A stretch of 64,000 nucleotides of DNA from Planctomycetes bacterium syqfu (lineage in GTDB: Bacteria > Planctomycetota > Phycisphaerae > Phycisphaerales > Phycisphaeraceae): positions 806,001 through 870,000 of the forward strand of contig CP087563.1 in assembly GCA_020974905.1 (NCBI GenBank), written 5' to 3'. Of this stretch, positions 9,289-18,555 are shown piece after piece (the stretch's first letter is position 1; each line of letters opens with the position of its first letter). Below the pieces are notes generated by a model. The model did not search any database and had not been told where the DNA came from. It was given only the letters and a program-made list of their open reading frames with translations. A program made the position numbers and the translations under genes.

Positions 9289-10665
9289 TCACCCATGCAT
9301 ATGCAGGATATGCGTTGCGATCATCAGGACAGAGAAAAAGGAACAAAAGTCGGTCATCGTGGTCACCAGCGGCCCCGATGCCATGGCAGGATCAAGTTTA
9401 ATCGCAGTCAAGATCAGCGGGACAACACCACCTAAACAGACAGCAAGCATAATCGTCATCGGCACCGCCATCCCCACGGCCATGCCCACATGCGTGTCAC
9501 CGCTCCAGAGATACGCGATCCCAAAGAGGACACTGCCCATGACCAGGCCTAATGCAAGGCCGACCGCCAACTCCTTGACGAGCACGCGCATCACGTCACC
9601 CTTGGTCGCCAAACCCAGCGCCAACTCGCGGACACTCACCGCAACGGCCTGATTGCCACTGCAGCCCGAAAGTCCGGCAACCAACGGCAGGAACATCGCT
9701 AATACCGTCACGTCTTTAATCGTCTCTTCAAATAAACCAATCACACTTGCCGAAGCCAAACTCAGCATGAACACCGGCAGCAAAAAGGCCAACCGGCGCA
9801 CCGCACGCAAACCCGTAGGCATGGTGCGCAGTTCTTCGCCGGTAACAATACCACCAAAACGCATGAACGTCTTATCCGCACGTTCGCCAACCGCTTCCTG
9901 GACGTCCGAACGTAACACCGTCCCGACCATATTGCCTTCCCAATCCACAACCGGGACAGCCGAATAGTCATAACGATCAAAAAAGTGTTCCAGGTCATCC
10001 AGATCAGCAACGACCGGCACGCTCTTGGCTTCAAGCACACGCAGGTCCATGAGGTTCACATGACCTGGTGAAAGGACAATATCCTTCAACCGAACCACAC
10101 CACGGAGTTTGGGGCGCGATCGTGATTCGACGACGTAGATATACCGCACGTCGAATTCCTGATACTCCTCGACATGGGCACGCAAATCTGCCAACACGTC
10201 AACGACCTTGGTGTTCTTGGGGAAGCTCAGATATTCGGTGATCATCAGACCACCTGCTGTATCCGGGCTGTACTTGACACGCTCACGGACGTCGTCTGCT
10301 TCCTCGGGGTCCATCTTCTCGAGGATGGCAGCCACATCATCGTCGTCGAGCTCGTTGAGCACGTCGACCTGTTCGTCAGAGTCGAGTTCATCGACAATGG
10401 CGGCCGCCTGCTCAGCGGGCAACTCTTCGAGAATGTCAGCAGCCTGAATGTGTGGCAGTTCGTCGATGAGGTCCGCAGCATCTTCAGGGTCGAGTAATCC
10501 AAGAAGCTGATGCTGCTTTTCGACATCCATACGTGAGACCGCGCGCGCCAACTCGCTGGACGTCAATGTCCGCCAGAACGTGCGAAGTACATCGCGGTCC
10601 TGCTGGTCCACCAACTCCTCAAGGCGGTCCCATGGTTGGATTGTGAGCTCGATATCTTCGCTCAT
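9289..10665 (-). CDS. mgtE: MgtE-family magnesium transporter
   Basis: 458 residues with the full MgtE order: an acidic N domain of helical repeats (about 20-130; LLDPEDAADLIDELPHIQAADIL and similar), two CBS domains (about 135-260), then five membrane helices (about 285-455) including the conserved LPLVAGLSGCSGNQAVAVSVRELALG region (split motif: GLSGCSGNQA). Mg2+ channel in the inner membrane, gated by Mg2+ binding to the N/CBS domains. AAGGAG lies 7 nt before the ATG. No Mg2+ riboswitch was recognised upstream. Confidence 0.93.
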   Translation of the reverse strand: MSEDIELTIQPWDRLEELVDQQDRDVLRTFWRTLTSSELARAVSRMDVEKQHQLLGLLDPEDAADLIDELPHIQAADILEELPAEQAAAIVDELDSDEQVDVLNELDDDDVAAILEKMDPEEADDVRERVKYSPDTAGGLMITEYLSFPKNTKVVDVLADLRAHVEEYQEFDVRYIYVVESRSRPKLRGVVRLKDIVLSPGHVNLMDLRVLEAKSVPVVADLDDLEHFFDRYDYSAVPVVDWEGNMVGTVLRSDVQEAVGERADKTFMRFGGIVTGEELRTMPTGLRAVRRLAFLLPVFMLSLASASVIGLFEETIKDVTVLAMFLPLVAGLSGCSGNQAVAVSVRELALGLATKGDVMRVLVKELAVGLALGLVMGSVLFGIAYLWSGDTHVGMAVGMAVPMTIMLAVCLGGVVPLILTAIKLDPAMASGPLVTTMTDFCSFFSVLMIATHILHMHG

Positions 10666-10761
10666 GCGTCGGCTCCTTCACGACAAGCGAGCATCTTACC
10701 ACATTTGACGTATTCTCAGTGTGGACTGAATTGAAGTTTTTACGTTAATCGACGTGCGTTT

Positions 10762-13032
10762 TTACCCGACCACGAAATCCACGGGCAATTCCAGTTTCTG
10801 TTCCGGCAGGCAACTCTGATCCGTGCACATCTGGTAACGCAAAAATAACCTGGGCGTTTCAGAGACAGCCCCGGTCGCGCGAATCATCAACGGGATTTCC
10901 ATCTTCCCGGTGTAGACCTGAATCGGCACGTCGGAGAAGGGATAGGCCATCTGCTTGCCAGCCGGATAAGCAACCTCCATCGACACCGCATCCGAACCTT
11001 CAAGTACCAATTCCGTGGCAGTCAGATTCTCCGGTACATCATGGGCATTGAGGTGATAGTCCTTGCCAATGTCCAATGTCAGAGTCACCATTGTTGGCTC
11101 ACTGGTGAGTTTGATCTCACGCGGCTGGATGTCCAGATTCATCACGTGACGTTTTTCACGTGCCTTGGGCAGGATAAATCGCTGTCCCTTGTCGTTGGCC
11201 GTCAAACTCAGATAACGCAATTGCGCATGCGCCAGATGCACCATGCCAACCTTGGCTGCACCAATAAGTTGGCTTGATGCCTTGAGATCAAGTTCTGCTC
11301 GCTTCAGATACACCGACTGACTGGTGAGTTCGTAGAGATCAAGTTGATTGTGCACCATCACACTGTTACCCGACGGTGTCGCCCCGTCATAGGTTGAACG
11401 CGTTCGCACGAACAGGTCCGATTGATTGGCAAGGGTGTCGAAATACCCGCCATGTTCCGCAGCAAAACGTTCCATGACGGTGTTATAAAGTTTGACCGCA
11501 TGATTAAGCCACAGCGCATCACTGGTCACCCGTTGGAGCATGCAGCAGGCAGCAATGAGATGAGCATAGTCTTCAAGGACGGCCGGGACACCAAGCTTGC
11601 CTTGCCGGTAACTGCGGTAGAGCCTGCCCTCATCATCAAGCATGTTCAGGAAAATGCTGTCCGCTGCTTTGACTGCTGCATGGATGTACTCGTTATTGTT
11701 CAGTACCTGCCCGGTCCGTGCCATGCCACAGATCATCATCCCGTTCCATGCAACAAGAACTTTATCATCAAGTCCGGGCTGTTTGCGTTTGTCTCGGGCA
11801 ATGAGCAATTTACTGTTGATCGACCTGCGTTGCGTTTGAATCTGATCCAATGTCCGCTTGGCATTTTTGGCAAAGTCGACCATTGACTGGGGCAGGAACA
11901 AGACATTGCGCCGCGGTTGATCGCGTTGATGCGGATCCTGGAAATTGGTGCCCTTGTCCAAGCCGTAAAGTTCACAGGCCAACTTGGCCAAGGCGGGATT
12001 GTCGATCGCTTTTTCAATCTCATCGGTCAGCCACAGGTAATTCAAACCTTCGCAGGCGTCGACCTCGGCATCCTGGGCGGAGAAGAACATCCCCGTCTCA
12101 TCGGTCATTTCACGCAACACGTATTCACAGATTTCCTTGGCGATTGTTGCATAACGCGTCGGTTCATCTTCTGGCTCCAAGGACATGTGCGCGTTGGCAT
12201 AGACCAAAGCCAATTGACCATTGTCGTAGAGCATTTTTTCAAAGTGTGGGACCAACCATTGGGCGTCCGTCGAGTAGCGATGGAAACCACCACCGATCTG
12301 ATCGTACATCCCGCCAAAGGCCATGCGATCCAGTGTGTGCGTCAGTGCGCTTTGTGTTGGCTGATCAGGATTGGCATGCAAAAAAGCCTGTAAAAACAGG
12401 AGATTCGAAGCTTGCGGGAACTTGGGGGCCTGCCCGAATCCGCCATGCGTCGAATCGTAGATACGCATGAGTTGATGCTGCGTATCCGAGATCACCTGCG
12501 GATCAATGGTGTCCGGTTCATGTTCGTGACTGAGGTGATCTTCAATGGCTTTGGCGATCTCATCGGCTTGCGCTAACACCTCATCACGCTTGTTTTGCCA
12601 GGCATCGGAAAGACCGTGAATCAAGGTCGGCATGCCGGGTCTACCGTGCGCATCTTCCGGCGGGAAGTAAGTCCCTGCGTAATACGGTTTGAGGTCCGGT
12701 GTCAGGAACACGCTCATCGGCCAACCGCCCTGCCCGGTCATGATCTGGACCGCTGCCATGTAAATGTCATCAACATCCGGACGTTCTTCGCGATCGACCT
12801 TGATGTTGACAAAATGCTCGTTCATCATGGCTGCAATCTGCGGATTTTCAAAACTCTGGCGTTCCATGACATGACACCAGTAGCAGGTCGAATAACCAAT
12901 GCTCAGAAAAATCGGCTTGTCACTCTTTCGAGCAAGTTCAAATGCCTCATCACCCCACGGATACCAATCCACAGGATTGTTGGCATGCTGCAGCAGATAC
13001 GGGCTTGACTCGTTGACTAATCGGTTACTCAT
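10762..13032 (-). CDS. DUF255 (YyaL/SPATA20-like) thioredoxin-domain protein with DsbD-like C-terminal extension
   Basis: 756 residues. The N-terminus is the DUF255 thioredoxin-like domain: [20 protein letters not shown], then the CYWC motif (Cys50 and Cys53) and the [13 protein letters not shown] and [11 protein letters not shown] blocks. A long (alpha/alpha) glucosidase-like region follows ([46 protein letters not shown]-type region). Residues ~630-756 are extra to the usual ~600-700-residue family layout. They look like the DsbD N-terminal beta domain, ending with [13 protein letters not shown], which keeps two cysteines like DsbD. No signal peptide is seen, so a cytoplasmic site is likely. 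The molecular function of DUF255 proteins is not settled; a redox-linked role is inference. Confidence 0.85.
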   Translation of the reverse strand: MSNRLVNESSPYLLQHANNPVDWYPWGDEAFELARKSDKPIFLSIGYSTCYWCHVMERQSFENPQIAAMMNEHFVNIKVDREERPDVDDIYMAAVQIMTGQGGWPMSVFLTPDLKPYYAGTYFPPEDAHGRPGMPTLIHGLSDAWQNKRDEVLAQADEIAKAIEDHLSHEHEPDTIDPQVISDTQHQLMRIYDSTHGGFGQAPKFPQASNLLFLQAFLHANPDQPTQSALTHTLDRMAFGGMYDQIGGGFHRYSTDAQWLVPHFEKMLYDNGQLALVYANAHMSLEPEDEPTRYATIAKEICEYVLREMTDETGMFFSAQDAEVDACEGLNYLWLTDEIEKAIDNPALAKLACELYGLDKGTNFQDPHQRDQPRRNVLFLPQSMVDFAKNAKRTLDQIQTQRRSINSKLLIARDKRKQPGLDDKVLVAWNGMMICGMARTGQVLNNNEYIHAAVKAADSIFLNMLDDEGRLYRSYRQGKLGVPAVLEDYAHLIAACCMLQRVTSDALWLNHAVKLYNTVMERFAAEHGGYFDTLANQSDLFVRTRSTYDGATPSGNSVMVHNQLDLYELTSQSVYLKRAELDLKASSQLIGAAKVGMVHLAHAQLRYLSLTANDKGQRFILPKAREKRHVMNLDIQPREIKLTSEPTMVTLTLDIGKDYHLNAHDVPENLTATELVLEGSDAVSMEVAYPAGKQMAYPFSDVPIQVYTGKMEIPLMIRATGAVSETPRLFLRYQMCTDQSCLPEQKLELPVDFVVG

Positions 13033-13095
13033 AGATCCATCCTATGCCGGATGTCTTAAGGGAACAAAGCGTCCGGTTTGTGAATTGGGATTTTG

Positions 13096-13270
13096 TTTTG
13101 AACCGCCAAGACGCCAAGAACGCCAAGGTCGGAGAGAAAACATTCATTTTTCAAATTTGAAACAGTAATTCGTTTTAAGTCACAAACCAGAATGTCTTGT
13201 TACATCACCAATATGAAAAACTTTTCTGACTCTCTTAACTTGGTGTACATGGCGTCTTGGCGGTTTAAAA
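13096..13270. repeat. 175-bp intergenic element with ~32-bp terminal inverted repeats (MITE-like)
   Basis: The left end (13096-13127, core AACCGCCAAGACGCCAAG) and the inverted right end (13239-13270) match at 28 of 32 positions by eye. The interior (~111 bp) has no ORF. Such gene-free elements with AACCGCCAAGACGCCAAG ends resemble remnants seen in many environmental bacterial genomes, but no transposase or target duplication is evident here. Confidence 0.6.
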
Positions 13271-13276
13271 ATCAAT

Positions 13277-13293
13277 GCTAAACCGCAAGCGGT
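13277..13293 (-). repeat. Short palindromic intergenic repeat, copy A
   Basis: GCTAAACCGCAAGCGGT, abutting the stop of the ABC ATPase gene. It belongs to a family of four copies (also 17572, 18534, 23751) with the palindromic core AACCGC-TT-GCGGTT and a one-sided TAGC(A/G)CGTC flank. Confidence 0.55.
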
Positions 13294-13294
13294 G

Positions 13295-14236
13295 TTACTG
13301 CACCAAGCCTTTGGTCAGACGCATGAAGGCGGTTTCGAGGTTGACTTTCTCTTCGTCCAATCGCGTGAGACGGAAGCCGGAGGTAATGAGTTGTTGAGCA
13401 AGCATGGAGGGTTCGACGCCTGCCTGGTCATCCAATGTCACACGAAGGGTATGGCCATTGATGGGTGTCACATCGCTGACATGCGGGAGATTTTTCAATA
13501 GCAGGTGGGCATCACCGGTGCGTTCAGCGACAGCGATATTGACGATGTGCCCGACGCGGGCGCGATGCAGGATGTCATCGACGGTACCGGTGTATTTGAG
13601 TTCGCCCTGCTCGATAATGCCGACCTTGTCACAGAGGTCCGCCAGTTCCAGAAGGATGTGGGAACTGATGAGAATGGTTTTACCCATGCGATGCAGTTCC
13701 TTGAGCAGTTCACGAATTTCGATTCGGGCGCGAGGGTCAAGACCCGATGCCGGTTCGTCGAGCAGCAGGACCTTGGGATCATGCAAGAGTACACGGGCAA
13801 CGGATAAACGTTGTTGCATCCCGCGAGACAGCGAGTTGACTTCCGCATCAACTTTGTAGGCCAGATCAGTCAAGTCCAACACGTCACCAATGACATCACG
13901 GGCTTTCTTACCATGAATATCGTAGGCCGCTGCAAAGAACGAGAGATACTCGTGGACCACCATGTCGTCATAGGAACCGAAGTAGTCCGGGACATAGCCA
14001 ATGACGCGCCGGACTTTACGGGCGCTGACCGGGCCGACGGATAAGCCATCGACGCGGGCTTCCCCCCATGTGGGTTTGAGCAGTGTCGCCAGGATTTTGA
14101 TGGTGGTGGTTTTACCTGCACCGTTGGGACCGATGAAACCAAAACAGTCGCCCTGCTCAATGGTGAGATTGAGGTTGGACAAGGCTGTGAGTTCGCCGTA
14201 GCGTTTGGTGAGATTAATGGTTTGAATCATCGACAT
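13295..14236 (-). CDS. ABC transporter ATP-binding protein
   Basis: 313 residues. All ABC ATPase motifs are present: Walker A GPNGAGKTTT (about 36-45), Q-loop region IGYVPDYFGSYDDM, signature LSRGMQQRL (about 138-146), Walker B VLLLDEPASGLDP and the switch histidine in ILISSHILLEL. The C-terminal ~90 residues match the extension of ABC-2-type exporters or gliding/multidrug ABC ATPases. It is 6 nt downstream of a large membrane protein gene and no ABC-2 permease lies between them, so the permease partner is either that protein or encoded elsewhere. Substrate unknown. Confidence 0.9.
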   Translation of the reverse strand: MSMIQTINLTKRYGELTALSNLNLTIEQGDCFGFIGPNGAGKTTTIKILATLLKPTWGEARVDGLSVGPVSARKVRRVIGYVPDYFGSYDDMVVHEYLSFFAAAYDIHGKKARDVIGDVLDLTDLAYKVDAEVNSLSRGMQQRLSVARVLLHDPKVLLLDEPASGLDPRARIEIRELLKELHRMGKTILISSHILLELADLCDKVGIIEQGELKYTGTVDDILHRARVGHIVNIAVAERTGDAHLLLKNLPHVSDVTPINGHTLRVTLDDQAGVEPSMLAQQLITSGFRLTRLDEEKVNLETAFMRLTKGLVQ

Positions 14237-14242
14237 GGCGCG

Positions 14243-16582
14243 TTATTCCGTGGGTTGTGCCTTGGCAGCAGTTTCGTCAGAATTCGTCGGGGCATCAAGG
14301 TGCATGATCCAGCGTACCGCCACGCGTCCATGCCCAGCGACCGGTTGGTGATCCACAAGCAGCGGCAACGGCAAAGGTGCGTCTTCCAGATACCCAATGA
14401 GGATCAAGCGTGGGAATTGCGTGTGCTTGGACCAATCCAGTTCACGCCCCAGTGACCGCAGGTAATGCATCGGCGAATCCATGTTGATGGTCGTCGCCGT
14501 CTTCCAGTACGTCGGAGGCGGGAGCATGTCGTAAAAGCTGAGCATTTCCACGCCGGTGTAGATTTCATTGGACGCCAATTGCAGGTCCGGGTTGTTGGCA
14601 TGGATCAGGCGTTGCAGGGGTTTGTTGCCATGCTGTAACGTCCAGAGATAACCTTCCCAATCATGCGAAAGTGAATGCGTTGGCTTGACCACCAGTCGAT
14701 CAATCTGCTGAATCTTGTTGGGATTGATCACGAGGGGCACGCCCGGTTTCCAGTCCGCTTTTTCACGCCAGACCATAGGCGTGCGTCCATTGCCCGGGCA
14801 GTAAACAAACAAGGTCGATCGCATCGGTTTGGGCAGAAGATGCGTCAATGAACCTTGCGGGAAATTGTTAACCAGTTGGATTTTGGCATGAATGAGTTTC
14901 TCGGATTCATAACCTTCAGCCATCGGGTCACTGGTGTTCGCCTGCCAACGCACGGAAAGCTGCTTGGCGGTCGCACGGAACGGGATGGTCACATCGCCGG
15001 GCGCATTACACGCAAAGCTGTAACTCTGCGGATCCAGGAAACCGGTACTCTGGAGCACAGGCGGGAAGCCGGGCGCTGCGATGAGATTCTGATTGCTGGT
15101 GGCATTGACGTTGTCCTGCACACTGACATCCACCATGCCATGCTCTGCAACAAATAAACTCAGCCAACTGCTGGCACGGACTTGCTCCTGCTGGGCATCG
15201 ATATCCAGAATGGAGAAGTGTTCGACGCGCGTGTTCGTCGGACGGAAGAACATGGCGGTCGCCCAGGTGATGGCAGAAAACACCAGCACCGTGATGACGA
15301 ACGCACTCCATGCAAAACGCTCACGCGACTTATGCTTGAGCACAAAGAAACTCACCGGCCCGGAGACCAACCAATAACCGGCAAAGAGCACCATCGCAAT
15401 GAGCAAGGCCGCGTTGTACGTGCCCTTCATGGCCACCTGGGGGCCGACGAAATTGCCCATGTCTAGCAGGGAGCGATTGAAAATCGGTGCCATGGTTTTC
15501 TTATCGAGTTCTTCTCGGATGCGCGAGCGTGTGAATGCCGGACTCTGCCAATTGGCAATGGTGTGCCAGAGATTCGGACCGTTGGGCAGTGGCGAGAGTT
15601 CACGTAGTGACAGGTCAATACCCACCAAGGTCACGCAACCAAACCCGCGCTGCTGGCTGACGATGATCGGCTTGCTGTCGACTTCCGTCCGAGCAAGCAC
15701 CGCGACATCGCTGCCGGGCCGTGGCGTGAACGTCATCATGTCCATCCGCTTCACATCCGACGTCAAGCCAAGCACGAACGGCACCAACTGATCGGCGACC
15801 GGTTGCATGTCCACTTCCGGCAAAAGATCCGCCAACTGGCTGGAGGTCCAAAGCTCCCCCACCGTCGGCAGGGACACCACCAGATGACCGCCCTGCATCA
15901 CCCACTGTCGCAATGCCAAAAGCATGCTCGGTGAGATGGATGGCGAACCGGGGTCGGGGCTGTCAGGTGTCCAGATGAGCATGCTCAATGCGTCATACCC
16001 ATACCAGCGATCGGGCATCTGATCAGGCATCAGGCCACGAATCAGGTGCATCGACTCATGCTGCGTGTAAGGCAAATTGGCGGTCTCGCCGACTTTTTCA
16101 ACATAAGGTTCCAAGCCCAATCGCGCCCGTGAACCGGTGGTGGCCAGGAGCGTGGTGGTCGGCGGAGCCAATGTATTGACAGGCATACCGGTTTGAACCA
16201 GCAACGTGCCGGTGAGTTCATCACGGACCCAAACCTGCCAGGCGAAATTGGTGAGATTCTGATTTTGCAGATGGAGTGGTGGAACCGCGTACAACCAGAC
16301 ATTCTGAACCCGCCCCGCAGTGAGCGTCGTTCGACGCTGCGCCATGACGGTGTCCTGGTCCATGTCCTTGATTGACCAGCCGACGATAACCTGCCGTGTG
16401 GGTCCATTGGCATTGTCCACGGTGAGGCGCATGGGCGTCCATGAACCAGGCCGGACAATCCCGCCGATACCGGTGTATGCCGGATCGACTGACAATTGAA
16501 TTGGACTTTCCTGGCCCCAAGTCACAGCCGCCAGGCACAGCAGTACCCAACAGAATATCCCGGATCGAGCAAATGTAAGCAT
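14243..16582 (-). CDS. Large secreted/membrane protein of unknown function, partner of the ABC ATPase
   Basis: 779 residues from ATG 16582; a TTG at 16642 would add 20 residues but the ATG gives a proper signal peptide (LTFARSGIFCWVLLCLAAVTWG). Residues ~25-170 look like a beta-sandwich, ~170-390 like a glutamine-amidotransferase-like fold (SMLLALRQWVMQGGHLVVSLP), followed by two membrane helices at ~395-460 (ALLIAMVLFAGYWLVSG, FAWSAFVITVLVFSAITW) and a ~300-residue extracytoplasmic C-terminal part. Similar proteins sit next to ABC ATPase genes in planctomycetes and relatives, suggesting an export or envelope role, but no function is established. Operon with the downstream ATPase gene (6-nt gap). 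Confidence 0.75.
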   Translation of the reverse strand: MLTFARSGIFCWVLLCLAAVTWGQESPIQLSVDPAYTGIGGIVRPGSWTPMRLTVDNANGPTRQVIVGWSIKDMDQDTVMAQRRTTLTAGRVQNVWLYAVPPLHLQNQNLTNFAWQVWVRDELTGTLLVQTGMPVNTLAPPTTTLLATTGSRARLGLEPYVEKVGETANLPYTQHESMHLIRGLMPDQMPDRWYGYDALSMLIWTPDSPDPGSPSISPSMLLALRQWVMQGGHLVVSLPTVGELWTSSQLADLLPEVDMQPVADQLVPFVLGLTSDVKRMDMMTFTPRPGSDVAVLARTEVDSKPIIVSQQRGFGCVTLVGIDLSLRELSPLPNGPNLWHTIANWQSPAFTRSRIREELDKKTMAPIFNRSLLDMGNFVGPQVAMKGTYNAALLIAMVLFAGYWLVSGPVSFFVLKHKSRERFAWSAFVITVLVFSAITWATAMFFRPTNTRVEHFSILDIDAQQEQVRASSWLSLFVAEHGMVDVSVQDNVNATSNQNLIAAPGFPPVLQSTGFLDPQSYSFACNAPGDVTIPFRATAKQLSVRWQANTSDPMAEGYESEKLIHAKIQLVNNFPQGSLTHLLPKPMRSTLFVYCPGNGRTPMVWREKADWKPGVPLVINPNKIQQIDRLVVKPTHSLSHDWEGYLWTLQHGNKPLQRLIHANNPDLQLASNEIYTGVEMLSFYDMLPPPTYWKTATTINMDSPMHYLRSLGRELDWSKHTQFPRLILIGYLEDAPLPLPLLVDHQPVAGHGRVAVRWIMHLDAPTNSDETAAKAQPTE

Positions 16583-16669
16583 CGGACACAGTTTAGCGAT
16601 TATTTCGTTGGCCTTCCACGTGTTTATATCTGAAGTTTTCAATAGTGAGTTGTCGATAAGGAATCAACG

Positions 16670-16861
16670 ATGCCATTAGAAGTTCTACAAAGTTGCTGGC
16701 CCTATCTGCTGATCCTGTTTTACATGATGGTGCTCGCATTCATCAAAACATTGCTCGGTCACTTCCGTCGTGAAACGGCGGTGCACAACCTTTTGCGTGA
16801 ATCCAAGACCCGTCGCAACGAATATCTCAAAGAACTTGATCAAAGAATGCATTCCAAATGA
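16670..16861 (+). CDS. Small single-helix membrane protein
   Basis: 63 residues: one hydrophobic helix (about 9-30, YLLILFYMMVLAFIKTLLG) and a basic cytoplasmic tail (HFRRETAVHNLLRESKTRR). AAGGA lies 8 nt before the ATG. It is divergent from the minus-strand membrane protein gene. No family recognised; it is called because of the ribosome site, the clean start and a protein-like composition. Confidence 0.5.
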   Translation: MPLEVLQSCWPYLLILFYMMVLAFIKTLLGHFRRETAVHNLLRESKTRRNEYLKELDQRMHSK

Positions 16862-17091
16862 GCAGCGTTCACTACCTGAACAAATGCTTATAACCCACTG
16901 AAACAATCAGGTTGAAAACAATCATCTCCAATCGTAACAGGCATTTGGGTGACCAGGTGATACCTGTTTTATTAAAAATATTCCGAATATTGAAGTTGCA
17001 AAAACAAATTGTCCGATAACAATATCCATCCGACTTGCGGCTCGGGATGTATGTGAGCTGCCGTTTTCAAAACCCGTGGAGAGAATCAACC

Positions 17092-17466
17092 ATGGTCGCC
17101 CACCAACGCGAAACACTGTCAGCAACCCGTCATTCCGTCACCCACAAGTTCCAGATCATGGGACACGAAGGCTATCTGACCATCGGTCTGTTCGATGACG
17201 GACGCCCCGGCGAGATTTTCATCAAGGTCTCCAAGGAAGGCTCAACCCTCAGCGGTTTGATCCAGGGCTACTGCCGGGCATTGAGTCTGGCGCTGCAATA
17301 CGGCTTACCGGTCAATGAAGCCACCAAGCGTTTCAAGGGCATGCGTTTTGAACCCATGGGACACACCTCAAACCCGGACATCCCCGAAGCGATGAGCATC
17401 ATTGACTATGTCGCCCGCTACCTGGACCTTCACTTTGCTGAACCCATGGAAGTCACCGCTGCATAA
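17092..17466 (+). CDS. Stand-alone TSCPD-type domain, like the C-terminus of B12-dependent ribonucleotide reductase
   Basis: 124 residues from ATG 17092 (GGAGAG upstream; an in-frame start 57 nt earlier gives a tail unlike the family). Nearly the whole protein matches the C-terminal module of class II, adenosylcobalamin-dependent NrdJ: KFQIMGHEGYLTIGLFDDG, GEIFIKVSKEGSTLSGLIQG, SLALQYGLPVNEATKRFKG, MRFEPMGHTSNPDIP and SIIDYVARYLDLHF. The catalytic barrel is absent, and this is a complete gene with its own ribosome site and terminator rather than a fragment of a larger frame. It may act in trans with a reductase encoded elsewhere or have its own regulatory role. The role is inference; the similarity is clear. 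Confidence 0.8.
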   Translation: MVAHQRETLSATRHSVTHKFQIMGHEGYLTIGLFDDGRPGEIFIKVSKEGSTLSGLIQGYCRALSLALQYGLPVNEATKRFKGMRFEPMGHTSNPDIPEAMSIIDYVARYLDLHFAEPMEVTAA

Positions 17467-17496
17467 TCAAAGACGCGAACAATCAAACAACATGCG

Positions 17497-17526
17497 ACAC
17501 CGGCTCGTTTGAGTCGGTGTTTTTTA
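17497..17526 (+). terminator. Intrinsic terminator of the TSCPD gene
   Basis: Arms ACACCGGCTC (17497-17506) and GAGTCGGTGT (17511-17520), one mismatch, GTTT loop, followed immediately by TTTTTATT. A textbook intrinsic terminator 30 bp after the stop. Confidence 0.85.
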
Positions 17527-17571
17527 TTGTATTTGTCGTCAACCAACATTGGCAAGACACGCGCAAATGCC

Positions 17572-17594
17572 AACCGCTTGCGGTTTAGCGCGTC
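17572..17594 (+). repeat. Short palindromic intergenic repeat, copy B
   Basis: AACCGCTTGCGGTTTAGC followed by GCGTC, same orientation as copy C at 18534. The remaining intergenic DNA up to 17732 has no ORF. Confidence 0.55.
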
Positions 17595-17717
17595 CAGCAG
17601 GATTTAAAGCGCTAACGCTGACCGTGCAATTCATGGCTCGCGACACCTTAGCGCGTTGAATAATCCTCAATCCCAAAATCCTGCGCATATACAACGCCAT
17701 GCGAAGAACGCGAGTGT

Positions 17718-17726
17718 TGCTACAAT
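17718..17726 (+). promoter_or_regulatory. Extended -10 promoter, probably leaderless, for the metallophosphoesterase gene
   Basis: TGC-TACAAT (17718-17726), an extended -10 match, ends 6 nt before the ATG at 17733 and no Shine-Dalgarno is present. The predicted start of transcription falls at or next to the start codon, so a leaderless mRNA is plausible. Confidence 0.4.
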
Positions 17727-17732
17727 CAGCTC

Positions 17733-18533
17733 ATGGAAGAACGCAAGCTCATTGATAAATGGGATATCACCCTGCCGCACCTGCCGACCGTGCTTGCAGG
17801 CGTGCGCATTGCTCATTTGACGGACTTGCATATCACGCATCACCGCCATCGCTACAGCCGCATCATGGCAGAGTTGACCACCCATCGTATCGATGTGGTC
17901 GCGCTCACCGGCGATTACATGTCCGGCCTGTCCATGCCAGAGTCTTCATTGACCGTAATGAAGCAGTTGATCAAAGAAGTCAAACCACGCTACGGTTTTT
18001 ATGGCGTGTTTGGTAACCATGACACGCCGGACCTCGTCGAATGTTTCAAGTCGCAACTGGATGTGAATTGGCTTGACGATCAGGCTGCGATGATTGGCGA
18101 TTTACCTTTGCAGATTCTAGGTGTCAATGGTGATCAGGTCACACGTCCCGGGTCTTTGGGAATTGCCTCACAAATCAAGCGACAGGATGACCAGGCGAAT
18201 CCGGTGGTCTCCGTGGTGCTCAGTCACTTCCCATGTTTCCTGCCCCTGGCATCGGATATCGGTGCGGATGTGATGCTCAGCGGGCATACCCATGGTGGAC
18301 AGATACGTCTTCCCGGCTTCGGCGCTTTTGTGAATCATTCGGACATGCCACTGAAATACAGCTCGGGCATGCTTCGTCATGGCAACACGCTTGGCTTTGT
18401 CTCACGCGGCCTGGGGGAAGTCGGACTGCCGATGCGGTTTAACTGCCCGCCCCAACTCCCGCTTTACACGTTCCGACGTGGTCCATTGCCCGGCACCCCA
18501 TGCACCAAGACCGTTGGCATCAACGCATGGTAA
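17733..18533 (+). CDS. YaeI/YkuE-type calcineurin-like metallophosphoesterase
   Basis: 266 residues. All five metallophosphoesterase blocks are present in order: TDLHITHHRH (D/H), LTGDYMSG (GD), FGNHDTPD (GNHD), LSHFPCF (H) and SGHTHGGQ (GHTH). Binds two metal ions and hydrolyses phosphate esters. The nearest characterised relatives act on lipid or cell-wall phosphodiesters at the membrane, but this protein has no clear membrane anchor and its substrate is unknown. Monocistronic, convergent with the flavoprotein gene. Confidence 0.88.
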   Translation: MEERKLIDKWDITLPHLPTVLAGVRIAHLTDLHITHHRHRYSRIMAELTTHRIDVVALTGDYMSGLSMPESSLTVMKQLIKEVKPRYGFYGVFGNHDTPDLVECFKSQLDVNWLDDQAAMIGDLPLQILGVNGDQVTRPGSLGIASQIKRQDDQANPVVSVVLSHFPCFLPLASDIGADVMLSGHTHGGQIRLPGFGAFVNHSDMPLKYSSGMLRHGNTLGFVSRGLGEVGLPMRFNCPPQLPLYTFRRGPLPGTPCTKTVGINAW

Positions 18534-18555
18534 ATCGCTTGCGGTTTAGCACGTC
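18534..18555 (+). repeat. Short palindromic intergenic repeat, copy C
   Basis: ATCGCTTGCGGTTTAGC followed by ACGTC, starting 1 nt after the metallophosphoesterase stop. The TAA stop of the convergent flavoprotein gene (18546-18548) lies inside it, so the repeat forms the 3' ends of both genes and may serve as a shared terminator or mRNA-end structure. Confidence 0.55.
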
